Shown: positions 47,170 to 58,080, counted from the first letter of the stretch. The stretch: 64,000 bases of DNA from Geotrypetes seraphini (GCF_902459505.1 NC_047084.1:462402140-462466139); one strand, 5' to 3'. The notes: generated from the sequence alone by a model not told the origin. Translations and numbers: made by a program.

Positions 47170-48810
47170 GCTTCCTGTAAAATGGGGGCCAAGGGCAACT
47201 GCACCCCCTCCTAATGCTGGCTTTGATTACTTCTGATGTTTTGGGACTGGGAAGCTGCCATCAATTTCCTGTTGCAGCCTTTTGGGCTTAACAAAAGTAA
47301 GTATACAGCCAATACTAGGACTAATTTCACCTCCCCCTAACTATATCTGATAATCTCCTTTCCGTGGGAGCCTGGTATAGCCATGTCACCTTTCATGTAA
47401 GCCTAAAAAATTAATGAGGCACCCAGAACCCAAAACTGGTGGACCTTTTCTCAAACCTGTATTTCAAATTTGGATATTTAAAGCATCTGTTTTGCACTTT
47501 AGGCCACCAACACTCTTTTCCCATTTTTCTAAGTAACTGGGCCCTACATGGAAATAGTCACATAAAGAAGTATGAAGGGTTTTCTTACCAGTAAAAGTCA
47601 CCGTGTTCTATTTCCTGCACCCTTCGGCCAGATTCTGGCCCCTGTTCCATTTTGTATCAACTCCTCTTCATCCAGTCCCATCCCAGACAGCCATCTATTG
47701 TTCGGTATGTGTCTTGGGGGAAAGGAGAATCACCCTGTTTCTATGGCTTCAGCTCAGTTATGTAGGCCCCATTCCAACCAGATGGTGTGGCTACCCCTCT
47801 TATCAGAACCAGAAGAATTCACAATAAAGTGCAAGAAACAGAGAGGGGAAGAGAGAAGCAGCTGCAGCTAGCTGGCAGTCAAAATATATATATATATATA
47901 AGTTTCCGTCTCTAACCACCACTTCCTGCCAAAAGGAAGGTACGCTGAAACATTTCCTGCTTGCTACACTCTGTTCTCCATTCCAACCACCATTGCAAGA
48001 GTGAGTTCTCAGAAACCCTTCTAAATGTGTGTAGCTATTAAACAAGTATTTAATCTCTCATATATTTTTCATGACTAAACGATGCTGTGTTTGAATGAAG
48101 TACCTGGAATTACAGGTAGCGGCTATATAATAATTTTCCTTTGTCAGGAGTTCAGTATGAATGCTGTTGCCCTGAGATAGACAGAAATCACTTTTTTCTA
48201 CAACCAGAAATAACTAAAAGAAAGTGTCCTTTCTTGTGCATATGCTATTCTAATAACTTATTGCTGACTCATTTTTTGATATACAGAGAAAAACTCTTTA
48301 GCCCAAGGACTTATTGTGATCAAGCACATAATTTTGGTTCTGAGTTGTCGACGGTCCCTTCTTGGTCTACTCTGTAGTCCAAAACTGAGAATGTTTTGGG
48401 GATACCATGCGGTAACAACGTAAAAAAAATACAGAGAGATATGTGTTCATAGTTCTAGTCTTTGATTTATGATAAATTGAGATGATGCTTGTGAAAAAGA
48501 AACCTGAGAAAGGCTTGGCTTCCTCCTTTTCCTCTTCTGTATTTGCTTATTTGTAAGCAGAACTACAATTGAATTTAATTTTGAGGAAACTTGTATCAGT
48601 TGTTGAGTGACTTTGTTGTACTTTCATGTGACTTAATAAAGATATGTAAAACCTAGGAAAAAAAAGGCACTTGTTTGATAGTGATGTCACAGACACCTAC
48701 ATATAGGGCCAGAAATTCATTAAACACATTCACAGTACTTACGGACAGATGTATGAAGCACTTTATTTTACCCCAGATACATAGAAGATAGTTTTATAAG
48801 AGGTTACCCA
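47170..48810. other. DNA with little recognisable repeat content
   Basis: No TE family was recognised between these points, apart from a (TA)n run at 47883-47900 and an aataaagatatgtaaaacct-type tail at 48640. It holds the weak candidate exon at 47589-47650. It could be unique sequence in the long-isoform intron. Confidence 0.35.
47589..47650 (-). CDS. possible first coding exon of the long RhoGEF isoform (weak candidate)
   Basis: Seen: minus-strand ATG at 47650 in a good context (aaaATGG), open for 20 codons, MEQGPESGRRVQEIEHGDFY, then a donor-like TG|gtaaga at 47589/47588. It lies upstream of the KKRK exon on the same strand. Human NET1 long form also begins ME followed by acidic and basic residues, but the resemblance is slight. 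The phase (2) does not join the KKRK exon (phase 0), so at least one unseen exon would be needed between them. There is no CpG island here. It could be chance. Confidence 0.2.
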
Positions 48811-48814
48811 GGTT

Positions 48815-48993
48815 TAGGGTTGCCAGATTTTCCAATTGGAAAATCCAGATCCCTAGACCTGCTCCCAAGCCCCCCCAGTTCTGCCCATCCCCACCCTAAT
48901 CCTAATGCTGGGTTTTGAAAAGCCGTCCGGACCCCTGGCCATGTCCTCAAAAGGAGGACATAGGTGGGGAAATCCGGACGTCCGGTAACCCTA
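48815..48993. mobile_element. hAT MITE with TAGGGTTACCAGA-type ends
   Basis: It is 179 bases. The ends tagggttgccagattttcc and cgtccggtaacccta carry flanks cccaggtt (48807-48814) and cctaggtt (48994-49001), 7 of 8 identical. Same family as 25122-25284. Confidence 0.9.
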
Positions 48994-49325
48994 CCTAGGT
49001 TGAGAGGACCAGTAAGCACCTATTTGATAAAGGCATATAGGCTAAAGGGCAAATTCTATAAACGGTGTCCTGATTGTAGGCAGTGGTATGCATCCCATTA
49101 CCTTTCCAAATTTTTTATTTTATAAATTGTAAACCCTCCCCTTTTTTCCTCTTGTGCCATGTCTTGACAATTCAAATCTGCATATATATGTCCTTTCCCA
49201 TGTTTTAATTATTTTTGTTTTTAAATTGTTTTATATTGTAAACCGCTTTGGTACTAAAGTGGTATATCAAACCATAATAAACTTGAAACTTGTCCTACTG
49301 CTGTCTAACCAGCTCTTCTGGTGGT

Positions 49326-49643
49326 CTACAGCATGCCTAAAATCCTTCTCCAGCACCAAGTCTCAAATGAGTCAATCTTCTTTCTGTCTTGTTTCCGTAG
49401 TGTCCAGCTTTCGCATCCGTAACTGATCACTGAGAAAATGAGTGCATGGACAAACCTGATCTTTGTTTGGAGTGTTACCTCCTTGCCTTTGAATGCTTTG
49501 TCGAAAGCCTTCATTGATGAGTGACCCAGTGCTATTCTGCGGACTATTTCTTCCCTGTTAGTTGCTTCTTTGTTTACAAAAGAGCCTAGGAGATTGAAAT
49601 CCTTTATGACGTCTATTCTATCGCCTTCAAGATCTTTCATCAT
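49326..49643 (-). mobile_element. RTE-like LINE, C-terminal reverse-transcriptase fragment
   Basis: An open minus-strand frame reads FNLLGSFVNKEATNREEIVR, FKGKEVTLQTKIRFVHALIF and SYGCESWTLRKQDRKKIDSF, then ETWCWRRILGML. The YGCESWT and WCWRR words are typical of the distal part of RTE/BovB-related elements. Family placement is from memory. A CR1 3' end piece (about 49664-49730) follows. Confidence 0.6.
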
Positions 49644-50296
49644 TTTCCATGCTCATGATCTTCATAGAAACATGATGGCAGATAAAGGCCAAATGGCCCA
49701 TCCAATCTGCCCATCCGCAGCAACCTTGGCTCCAGATAAAGACTGGATCCTTAAGCTCTTCTTCAAAAACAGATCAAGAGACTTCCTGGGTTTCCATATT
49801 TAAATTTTCCCTGATGTCTCGAGAGAGACTCAAAAGAGAAGAAGGGAATTTTTATTACTGAGACCAGGTGTGATCCAGATAGGCAGTTTATTTTTCCTTA
49901 GATACCCTTGTAAATGTGTAATTAGATACCGTACTTTAAAATATATCTTTTTGACCCAGCTCACTTGACGGCTTTCCTCTCTATGAAGCGCCTTGAAAAA
50001 GGAGAAACATCTGGGTCCAAGTAATTTAGCTCTCTTTCAGCAATAGATATTGTGATTTGCTTTAATTGATTGGTATATTGTACTTTATTCACTCCTATTT
50101 TTAAATCTTGGATCTAATTTTGAGGACTAGTAGTTGAGTAATATATTTCTTTTGTAATTTTGGTTTATTTTCATGATTGAAAGTAATTAATATTGTTTTC
50201 TTAATTGCATTTTCTGTACAAGATGAAATGCTTGTTAAATAATTTGAAAAGTTATAAATAAATAAAAAAAGCTGCAGAAGCTGCTTTTACATTTAC

Positions 50297-50783
50297 ATGG
50301 TGCTGTTAAATGACATCATTCGCGGCTTGTCTGCGGTCATCTGCAATGTCCTTCCATTGGGTGCCGAGCTGCGCAAGTATCTTACTATTACTGCAACAGA
50401 TTCATCCATCGTTGTCGGCATTAAGGAGCATTTCCAGCGTTTAATAAACACTTATTTTCCTGTTCATCCATTACCCAGTTTACTACACCCATGTCTGAAA
50501 GACAAGCCAATTACCTTCCAAGATGATATACAAACATAGGCAACTGAATCTTTGGGAAAGATTGTGATGGAAGGCTCTATTTGTGATTTATAAACAGTTG
50601 TACAGAATATTGCCCCTTTTTATACTTTAATAAAAAGATTTAAATATAAAATCATAAGTCTTGTGCAAATGAGGACAGATTCTGTGGGGATTGGGCAGGG
50701 TCAGAGATGGAGCCTGTGGGGACAGGGAGGAGACAGTGCCCACGGGGACATGGACAGATTTTGTCCCCGTGCCATTCTCTACT
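50297..50783 (+). mobile_element. right-hand part of a TAGAGAATGACACGG-type hAT element with a possible transposase remnant
   Basis: The right end is the inverted repeat tccccgtgccattctcta at 50783. The frame at 50297-50539 reads IIRGLSAVICNVLPLGAELR, ITATDSSIVVGIKEHFQRL and LLHPCLKDKPITFQDD. The style is like the C-terminal half of a hAT transposase, but I cannot name a firm motif, so this is tentative. The left end is missing. It inserted into a MIR-like SINE, whose remainder follows. Confidence 0.35.
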
Positions 50784-51260
50784 CAGCATCCTGAGGATGA
50801 GCGTTCAATTCCCACTGCAGCTCCTTGTGACTTTGTGACCTTGTAACACTTCATTGCTCCAGGCAGTGATGTAGCAAAGATGAGTTGTGCCCATGGCCTT
50901 GGTGCCCCTCCCCCGCCCGTGCCCCCCTCTTCCCTTCCCCCATACCTCTTTTTAATTTGCCTAGCGCGAGCAGCATTACGAATTTACGCTCTCCCTCTGA
51001 TGTCACTTCGTAGGCGCAGGACCCAGAAGTAACATCAGAGAGAGCAGACACCGACACGGGGCAGCAAGTTCACGATATTGCTCATGCTGGGAAAATTAAA
51101 GGAAGGAGTGCACGGCAGGGGGGATCAAGAAAGAGCGGGGGGGCGAAGGGGAGGACAGGTGCTAGTGCCCCCACTGGCTCCAGATAGAAAATAAGTACCC
51201 GTCTAAAATATGTAAATTGCTTTGATTGTGTAAACCACACAGAAAAAGCAGTTTATTAAG
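50784..51260 (+). repeat. MIR-like SINE split by a hAT MITE
   Basis: 50784-50863 (ctcagcatcctgaggatgag, gttcaattcccactgc) and 51177-51260 (gctccagatagaaaataagt) are the two sides of one SINE related to those at 41083 and 41731. The MITE at 50864-51176 lies between them. Confidence 0.65.
50864..51176. mobile_element. hAT MITE with CAGTGGCGTAGCAAGG-type ends
   Basis: The left end cagtgatgtagcaaagatg is kept. The right end retains only cactg. Flanks gctccagg (50856-50863) and gctccaga (51177-51184) match at 7 of 8. Confidence 0.8.
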
Positions 51261-51690
51261 TCTCGTCTCCTTTAATCTTTCAATGCAAGGTCAGGGAGCC
51301 AGAGGCAACCCCTCGAGACCTTTAGGGCAGCTCTCATCATCATTCTGCTTTTTTTTTTTTTTGCTACTCTCCCTCTTTACTTAAGTTGTTGACTAAAAGG
51401 GAAGTGGATGGGAAGAAGAGCCACATGCTTGAAGGAAAAGGCATTTCTCAGCAAACAGAATGTATTGGAAATGCCTACCTCCTTGAAGATACAGATAATA
51501 AAAAGTTTGCAGGCGGGTTGAGGGGGTGCTTTTTCAAGGATCTCCCAGAGCCGCTGTGTTCTCCACCTTACTCAAAATTCATCAGCAAGATTGTAGGCCA
51601 GTGAGGACAGATATGACACACAGATATCCCCACCGAATACAGGACTATATCAAAGGTGGAGGAGGTGTACCTGAGGCCACATTCGTTTAT

Positions 51691-51744
51691 TAAACTGATA
51701 AGAACAGATACTACACTTGATCTTAGCCAAAAGGCCGAGAAGCA
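51691..51744 (-). ncRNA. U2 snRNA 5'-fragment pseudogene with target duplication
   Basis: The minus strand reads gcttctcggccttttggcta, agatcaagtgtagtatctgt, then tcttatcagttta. This is about the first 55 bases of U2 snRNA, including the branch-point-pairing region, after which similarity stops. Exact 10-bp copies of attcgtttat flank it at 51681-51690 and 51745-51754. It is therefore a truncated retrocopy and cannot make a working U2 RNA. There is no poly(A) tail. Confidence 0.92.
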
Positions 51745-51879
51745 ATTCGTTTATATATTGAAGATGATACAATAGTATGTTAAAGATTCATAATACACTG
51801 GGAAGAGTGTAAAATAGGTGGAGGTTGGGTGTAATAGTGATTAATCTGAATCCCAATCATAAAAATTTAGCGATTAATA

Positions 51880-52975
51880 GTGCCATCTTGGACAGAAGTG
51901 CATAATTTATAATACAGACATGAAAATAAAACATATACACACTAAGGTGCGTTGACTCTGAATGGCATTTCTGGGTGCATGTCCTTATGGTGCTGGGTTT
52001 GTAAAGAGGAAGGTTTTCACGGCCTTCTTGAAGCTCCAAAGTCCATCTAGCGTTCTAACAAATGGGAGGATGGTATGCCATAGTCTGGGTATGAAATGTG
52101 AGTAGGAGCGTTTGCGGGCTGTTTCAGTTTTGAGGTAGTGGCCGAGGGGGTATGGTTAGTCGTTTTTCTCCTTGGGACCTCGGTGGTCACTTTGGGAAGT
52201 AGATTTGCAGTTTAGTTTTCATGTAGTGCAGAATCGTTTCATGGAAGGTTGTGAAAGCAAGGACCAGGGCCTTGAAGGTGCAGTGCTTTTGAATGGACAG
52301 CCACTGCATGCAGGGGTAACATGGTCATGGATGCCTAGGTTTTTCAAGAGGCGGATTGCAGCATTTTGCACCCTTTGGAGGCGGGAGAGTTTTTTGATAG
52401 GCAGGCCCACTAGTAGTGTGTTGCAATAGTCTATGCGGGATAGTACAAAAGTGTACAGTAGTTGGGCAAATTCGGGTTCTGAGAAGAATGCACATATGGT
52501 TTTTAGCTGGTGGAGGTAGTAGGAGGATCATACTAGTTTGGATATGTGATGTCATTGATTAGTTTGAGTCGAGAGTTTACTCCTAGGCTGCAGACGTTAT
52601 ACTTGGGTGTAAGGGTGTTTGTGCCCCAGGAAAGGACAGACGGGGTTATACGCAATGATCTTTGTGGATCCAGAGAAGTTCTATCTTGGATTCATTTAAT
52701 TGTAACTTGTTCCCGGTCATCCAAGTCTTTATTTTAATTAAACAAGACTGGAGGTTATATATTTGTGTGTCTCGGCTTAGGGCGAGGTAGAGTTGTAGGT
52801 CGTCTGCGAAAGAGTGGATTCTGAATCAGTGTTTTTCTGCTATGTCCAGTACTGGTTTGACATAGAGGTTGAAGAGGAGAGGTGATATAGTAAGGCTCCC
52901 TGAGGCACTCCAGTGGAGTGGTTTGGGTTCAGATAAGGATTTTCCTAGTAGAACTCTCTGCGATCTGTCGTTCAG
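51880..52975 (-). mobile_element. L2-like LINE, antisense, reverse-transcriptase fragment
   Basis: On the minus strand, about 52820 carries HSFADDLQLYLALSRDTQIY, the catalytic (F/Y)ADD block, and 52410-52220 carries IKKLSRLQRVQNAAIRLLKN and HDHVTPA. This is the order seen in L2/jockey-type LINEs. It has several stops and shifts. A CR1 tail follows directly on the other strand. Confidence 0.75.
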
Positions 52976-52976
52976 T

Positions 52977-53297
52977 AGTAGTAGATTTAAAACAAACCGG
53001 AGAAAATATTTAATCGCATGTGTAATTAAACTCTGGAATTCTTTGACAGAAAATGTAGTGAAATCAGCTAGCTTAGCAGAGTTTGGATAATTTCCTACAA
53101 GAGAAGTCACAGGCCATTATTGAGATGGCTTAGGGAAATCCACTGCTTATTCCTAGAATAAGCTGCATAAAATGTTTTGCTACTTGGGATCTAGCTAGGT
53201 ACTTGGGACCTGGGTTGGCCACTGTTGGAAACAGGATACTGGACTTGATGGACCTTCGATCTGTCCCAGTATGGCAATTATTATGTTCTTATGAATA
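52977..53297 (+). mobile_element. CR1-type LINE 3' end
   Basis: The plus reading NRRKYLIACVIKLWNSLTEN with KSASLAEFG is followed by the 3' untranslated words ggacttgatggaccttcgat and ctgtcccagtatggcaatta, ending ttatgttcttatg. Confidence 0.85.
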
Positions 53298-53825
53298 CTT
53301 TCAGTCTCCTGACACAGGCCATATAGCCGAAACATGGCCTGTGCCTTGCTCTGTGTGTGTGTGTGTATGCAACATTACGCAGGTCCCCTTTGGCCTTTAG
53401 GATACCTATTATTCAAAGAATATTGTCATGTCTGCTAGTAAAAGAACATTTTGGTTGCTGCAGATAGAAGCAGGTAGATCTGATAGTTGAGGTTTGGAAA
53501 CTTGTACTCTCTCAAAAGAAAACTGTGAAGATAAACCCAGCTCTTTTCGCTGTGGCTCACCAGAAAAGAACATTTATTTACACCCACTTACTGGATCTGA
53601 CCTGCTCTGGGTTATTTCATTTTCACTTCATTTTTATTTTACATTTCCTCTTACCAGCATCTCCTTTTAATACAGGACAATTCAGACTGTTTGTTGAAAT
53701 GTGGCATCCATCTTGAGAACTTAAACTCATGAGCTTTTAGCGATGTTAGGGATTCTGAAATATGATGTGTTTACCTTGTTGTGGTTATTCTCAATGCCTC
53801 TTCCCTCCAGGATTAGGATGTAGCT

Positions 53826-54249
53826 CAGTGGTATAACGAGGGTAGGAGGCACCCAGGGCGGTGGTTCCCCCCCAAACCCTCTTCTCTGCTTCCCGCTCTT
53901 TCCATGCCCCCCACGCCACACATGCGCCCTCCCTTCTCACTCCACTACCTCTTTAAATTTTTGTCAGCACAAGGAGCTTCTCCTGCCTGCTGCTTGCGCC
54001 GACGCTGGCTTTCCCTATGATGTCATTTCCTGGCTCCACGACCCAGAAGTGATTTCAGAGAGACCAGGCCAGCGCAAGCAGCAGGCCAGAGTAGTTGCTC
54101 GCGCTGGCAAAGATATAAAGAGGTACGGAGGGAAGGGTGTTGGGGAAGGGAGGGCACGAGAGTGTCATGGGGGGACGGAGAGGTGCCAGCACCTTCACCA
54201 AGACAGCACACCAGATGGCCCACCCCCTGCCCCCCTTACTATGCCACTG
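53826..54249. mobile_element. hAT MITE with CAGTGGCGTAGCAAGG-type ends
   Basis: The ends cagtggtataacgagggtag and cttactatgccactg have flanks atgtagct (53818-53825) and atgtaatt (54250-54257), 6 of 8 identical. The interior is about 425 bases, with an inverted pair around cagaagtgatttcagag. Confidence 0.8.
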
Positions 54250-54534
54250 ATGTAATTCTCTGCTATTTTTGTATACTAAATCAGTGCTTCTCAAGCCATT
54301 CCTTGGGGCACATTCAGCTAGTCCGGTATGGAGGTTGTCCTTAATAAATATGCATAACCTAAAGCCTAAGCTTGGGTTTTTTTTCAGTTAATTAAATAGC
54401 TGCCTATTGGATAACTCAAATTCTTAAAACCAGCTATTAAATATTTAATACAAACAAGTGTTATCTTAATCAAGTCAATTGTAATATTATCTCCCACAAT
54501 TCATTTCATTACAGTACAACTTATCAATACTTAA

Positions 54535-55487
54535 TCTATAATAATAAAATGCTAGCCGCGCATGCGCACTCGCGCCGCATGTTCCCTGATCCCTGATCTG
54601 TCGGGGTGTGGCGGCACGAGTGCGCATGCGCGTACTATGTCACCAGCTGACGATCGCCTCCACAAGCCTGCTCCCAGCCAGCCGACGATCGCCTCCACAA
54701 GCCGGGACTGGGGCACAAAGAGCGCCTCCTGCCCCCCCTCTCCGGGACGAAACGAGAAATGGAGCCGGGCCACCCTCCGCGACAGACCAGAGGAGTCCGT
54801 GTCCTTTGCCGCCCCCCCTCCCCTTCCCTTCCCGCGGACCCGACTACAAACCTGGCGATTCAAGCAGCGTGTGCAGCAGTCTTCACACGCTGCTTCGGGC
54901 CCTTCTACTGCCCTGATTTGCTCTGCCGCGTCTCTGATGATGTCATCAGGGACGTGCCAGAGTAAATCAGGGCAGTAGAAGGACCCGAAGCAGCGTGTGA
55001 AGACTGCTGCACACGCTGCTGGAATCACCAGGTTCGTAGTCGGGCCCGCGGGAAGTGAAGGGGGGGGCGGCAAGGACTCTCTATCCGAGTAAAGAACAAA
55101 CTCCAAGAAGAACAGCAGAGACCGGGCCTGTACTAACTCCTGTGGACAGGGGGAGCAGGAAGAGGTGCTGATGGACGGGAGGGGGGGGGGAGGGGGGAAA
55201 TGAAGGGAGGCCTACTGCTGGATAGGGGGAGCAGGAAGAGGTGCTGATGGACAGGAGGGAGGTAAAACAAAGGGAGAAGAGCTGCTGCTGGATAAGGGGA
55301 GCAATGAAGGGGTGATGGTGGGCACAGGGAGGTAAAAAGAAGGGAGAATGGTCAGGGGGAGCACGCAAGGGGTGAAAGAAAGAAAGACAGAAATACAGAA
55401 AGCAGCTAAGGAGACAGAGAGAGAAAGAAATAAAGACAGACACACACATATTCTAGCACCCGTTAATGTAACGGGCTATAAAGCTAG
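54535..55487 (+). mobile_element. non-autonomous Helitron, complete (953 bp)
   Basis: It starts TCTATAATAATAAAATGC after an A (54534) and ends with the hairpin cccgttaatgtaacggg, spacer ctataaag and CTAG before a T (55488). It has no target duplication. Parts in order: 5' end; CpG-rich block with a foldback (54860-55019); purine-rich array (55140-55440); 3' hairpin. There is no Rep/helicase gene. The uninterrupted copy of its target in the right arm (cttatcaatacttaatttat, read as complement near 55960) proves both boundaries to the base. Confidence 0.92.
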
Positions 55488-55689
55488 TTTATTAATAAAT
55501 ATCAGAATAATTTAGTCAGTGAACCTAATCCCCATCAACTCACACTCACTTCACAACTTTCACACACAACCGGCAGGCCTCTCTGTCCTCATGATGGACA
55601 GAGAGGCCTCCCGGTTGTGTTGAAGAAACTGTGAGACTCATGTGCTAGACTGTTGTGTAACTCTCAGTTTGAAGCCTCTCTGACTAGAT

Positions 55690-55798
55690 CAGGGGTGTCC
55701 AACCTTTTGGCTTCCCTGGGCAGCAGAGGAAAACACTTCATCACCCTCGACCGGGGCCGCACAAAATACTTCACTGGGCCACAAATTGGACACCCCTG
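55690..55798. mobile_element. hAT MITE with CAGGGGTGTCCAA ends
   Basis: It is 109 bases, with perfect 13-base terminal inverted repeats caggggtgtccaa and ttggacacccctg. Flanks gactagat (55682-55689) and tactagat (55799-55806) match at 7 of 8. Confidence 0.93.
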
Positions 55799-56300
55799 TA
55801 CTAGATGATCATGGACTAATGAACTAACCCAGATCCAGTTTTGGATAAAAGTAATCACAATGATTGTAGTATGTGTGTGAAAGTTGGGCAGTGAGTGTGA
55901 GTTGATGGGGATTAGGTTCACTGACTAAATTATTGTGATATTTATTAATAAATTAAGTATTGATAAGTTGTACTGTGATGAAATGAATTGTAGGAGATAA
56001 TATTAAAATTGAATTGATTAAGATAACACTTGTTTGTATTAAATATCTAATAGTTGGTTTTAAGAATTTGAGTTATCCAATAAATATGCATGAGATAAAT
56101 TTGCACACCTTATGTAATCTAATTTAATCCAGTATTACTGAGTTGTGCTATGCCTAAATATGTTCAAGGCAACTTACAAAATATGACAGAATGAATATGC
56201 TACATTCTAGCCTGTAACCTGTTCTGAGCTCTGTGGGGAAAATGGGATAGAAAACGAATGAAATAAATAAGTTTGAATAGGACAGAGTTATGGATGGAGT

Positions 56301-56559
56301 ACAGAGTTCCCCTGCAATTTTGTGGTCTGCTCCGACCGCCTCTTCCTGTAGTAAAGTCGGGCTACACCAATCAGGAGCTGCGTGTCAAAGCAGCTCCCGA
56401 TTGGTGTAACCCGACTTTACTACAGGAAGAGGCAACGTTGGTGCAGACCGCGAGTGATTTTCTTCACCCGCCGGCAATCCAGCTGCTCTCTCCTGTGGTT
56501 TTTCAAAATTTGCTGGGGTTCCTAGAACAGAACCCCCGCAAATTTCGGGGGAGTACTGT
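56301..56559. mobile_element. foldback MITE with acagAGTTCCCC-type ends
   Basis: The outer ends acagagttcccctgcaattt and aatttcgggggagtactgt are imperfect inverted repeats. Inside, 56333-56433 is a hairpin with arms of about 45 bases (cgcctcttcctgtagtaaag and complement). A relative starts at 26336. Confidence 0.75.
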
Positions 56560-57129
56560 AATGGGGAAGGGAGGATTGAAGCTCCATGACTTCCTACCCT
56601 AGTCTCAATCCCTTCCTTAGGCACAGACTTCCTCTATTAAAATTTATACTGAAGGAAGAGGCGGCAACACAGCAGGGCCTTGAGTCCTGCAGTGGCTCAG
56701 AGGAGCTGGCCTGTGCTTATTTTTACTTCCACTTTGCTTCTTTGTCAGCAGCGTAGTTTTCATACTCATGTTGCTGATGCTCCCCAGTCCCTCTTCCAGC
56801 AGACTTCAGGCCACCAGGGCACCAGGGCCCCCTACCCAGCAGCAGGAGCAGCAACTTTCAGTCACAACCTCCTGAGGATTCTCCCCATTGTAAACCTCTT
56901 CTCTTCTCCATCCAGCCCAGCTATCAAAGTCACAGCGATTGACTCCAATCCACAGTACAGCCTGGTCGGCAGTTGTTGCTCTTGCGCGGTGACTGAGACT
57001 CCCTCTCCTCAGGATCAGTGAATGCTTCCTCTCACCATTGCCATTACTGGGAGAGCCCAGTGAGCAAAATCATACCTAGGTCTCTCCACCTGGCAGCACC
57101 AGCCTGGCCCCATGTTTCTGTTAACCTTA

Positions 57130-57465
57130 TTGGTAGGGTTACCAGATGTCTGGGAAAACCCAGACATGTCCTCTTTTTAAAGGACTGTCTGGATGCCCAG
57201 ACAGACTTTCCCAAAACCCAGCAGTTTGTCCGGGTTTTGGAAAGACCCAATCTCTCGACTGCATCTGGAGGGCCTCTGAGCATGTGCGGATGGCGTCACA
57301 CGCATCCTTGCATGCTTGGAGACCCTCCAGACGTGGCCCGGAGGTCGGGAAAGAAAGATGAGGCTTTCCAAGGGGCAGGGCTGGAAGCAGAACAGGGCGT
57401 AGCTAGGGACAGAACAGGGAGATGCCAAGTGTCTGGATTTCTCTGGACAAAAATCTGGTGCACAA
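57130..57465. repeat. fragment of the TAGGGTTACCAGA hAT MITE family
   Basis: The left end tagggttaccagatgtctgg is clear. The right end is degenerate (gacaaaaatctggtgcac). The interior shares gacatgtcctctttt with the complete copies. Confidence 0.55.
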
Positions 57466-57482
57466 CAAAGAAAAATGGGGAG

Positions 57483-57945
57483 ACCCAATGATCCACAGTG
57501 ACAACAATCCACCGATGAAAACAAAACCAAAAACTGTGGCTACAGATGTTCTGGAGATAATTTATTAAACACTGACATATAAAACCATGAAAATTCAATT
57601 TTAAAAATACAATGTTAAAAAAGTACAGTGGTAAAAATCCAACTGGACCCTACACAGTCCGTGTTTCGGCGAACACGCCTTCCTCAGGGGTCCAATGGTT
57701 TGCAAACTGGTCTGAAAACAGTCTATTGTCTTTAAACCTGTGAGCAAAGAACACTGCAGACAAGCTGAAGTAGCAAAAAAACCCATATAGAGAACCTCTG
57801 AAGAAGGCGTGTTTGCCGAAACACGGACCGTGTAGGGTCTGGTTGGATTTTTACCAATGTATTTTATCATTGTATTTTCATGTTTTTATATGTCAGTGTA
57901 TAATAAATTATCTCCAGAACATCTGTATCCTCAGTTTTTTATTTT
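57483..57945. repeat. large palindrome with a cgtgttt-gccg-aaacacg hairpin in each arm
   Basis: The left arm (about 57483-57705) and right arm (about 57790-57945) are near reverse complements over more than 120 bases, including ctgacatataaaac / tatatgtcag and tggagataatttatta / taataaattatctcca. Each arm contains a small hairpin, cgtgtttcggcgaacacg (57660) and cgtgtttgccgaaacacg (57810). The second follows a gaagaaggc word. Confidence 0.75.
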
Positions 57946-58074
57946 TGTTTTCAACCCTTCTTATTGGCACGTTTTGTTATCCACCATTTGCCCTTTACAG
58001 AGAAGATATCGTGTGCTATTAACAGCACAAATATCTCTGTCACTCCTACCTTTAAAGTAAAGCATGATTTTTTT

Positions 58075-58080
58075 TTTATT
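58075..58080 (-). terminator. possible poly(A) signal for the adiponectin-receptor-like gene
   Basis: An AATAAA on the minus strand about 570 bases after the stop codon, within an A-rich run. It is the nearest canonical hexamer I noticed downstream. A-rich repeat tails in this window often contain the same hexamer, so this is tentative. Confidence 0.3.

Larger units (their letters stand above)
54407..56084. mobile_element. large inverted-repeat element carrying a Helitron and a hAT MITE
   Basis: The left arm (54407-54534 plus 55488-about 55600, from attggataactcaaattct) is the near reverse complement of the right arm (about 55850-56084, ending aatttgagttatccaat). The left arm is split by the Helitron at 54535-55487; the right arm is whole. 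The spacer holds a hAT MITE (55690-55798) and a smaller hairpin at about 55568-55610 (ggcctctctgtcc / ggacagagaggcc). Arms are about 230 bases each. Confidence 0.8.

Noticed and set aside
54552-55106. Frames of 102-184 codons on both strands near 54.6-55.1 kb
   Set aside because: They lie in the CpG-rich foldback of the Helitron. The mirrored arms keep several frames open by chance.
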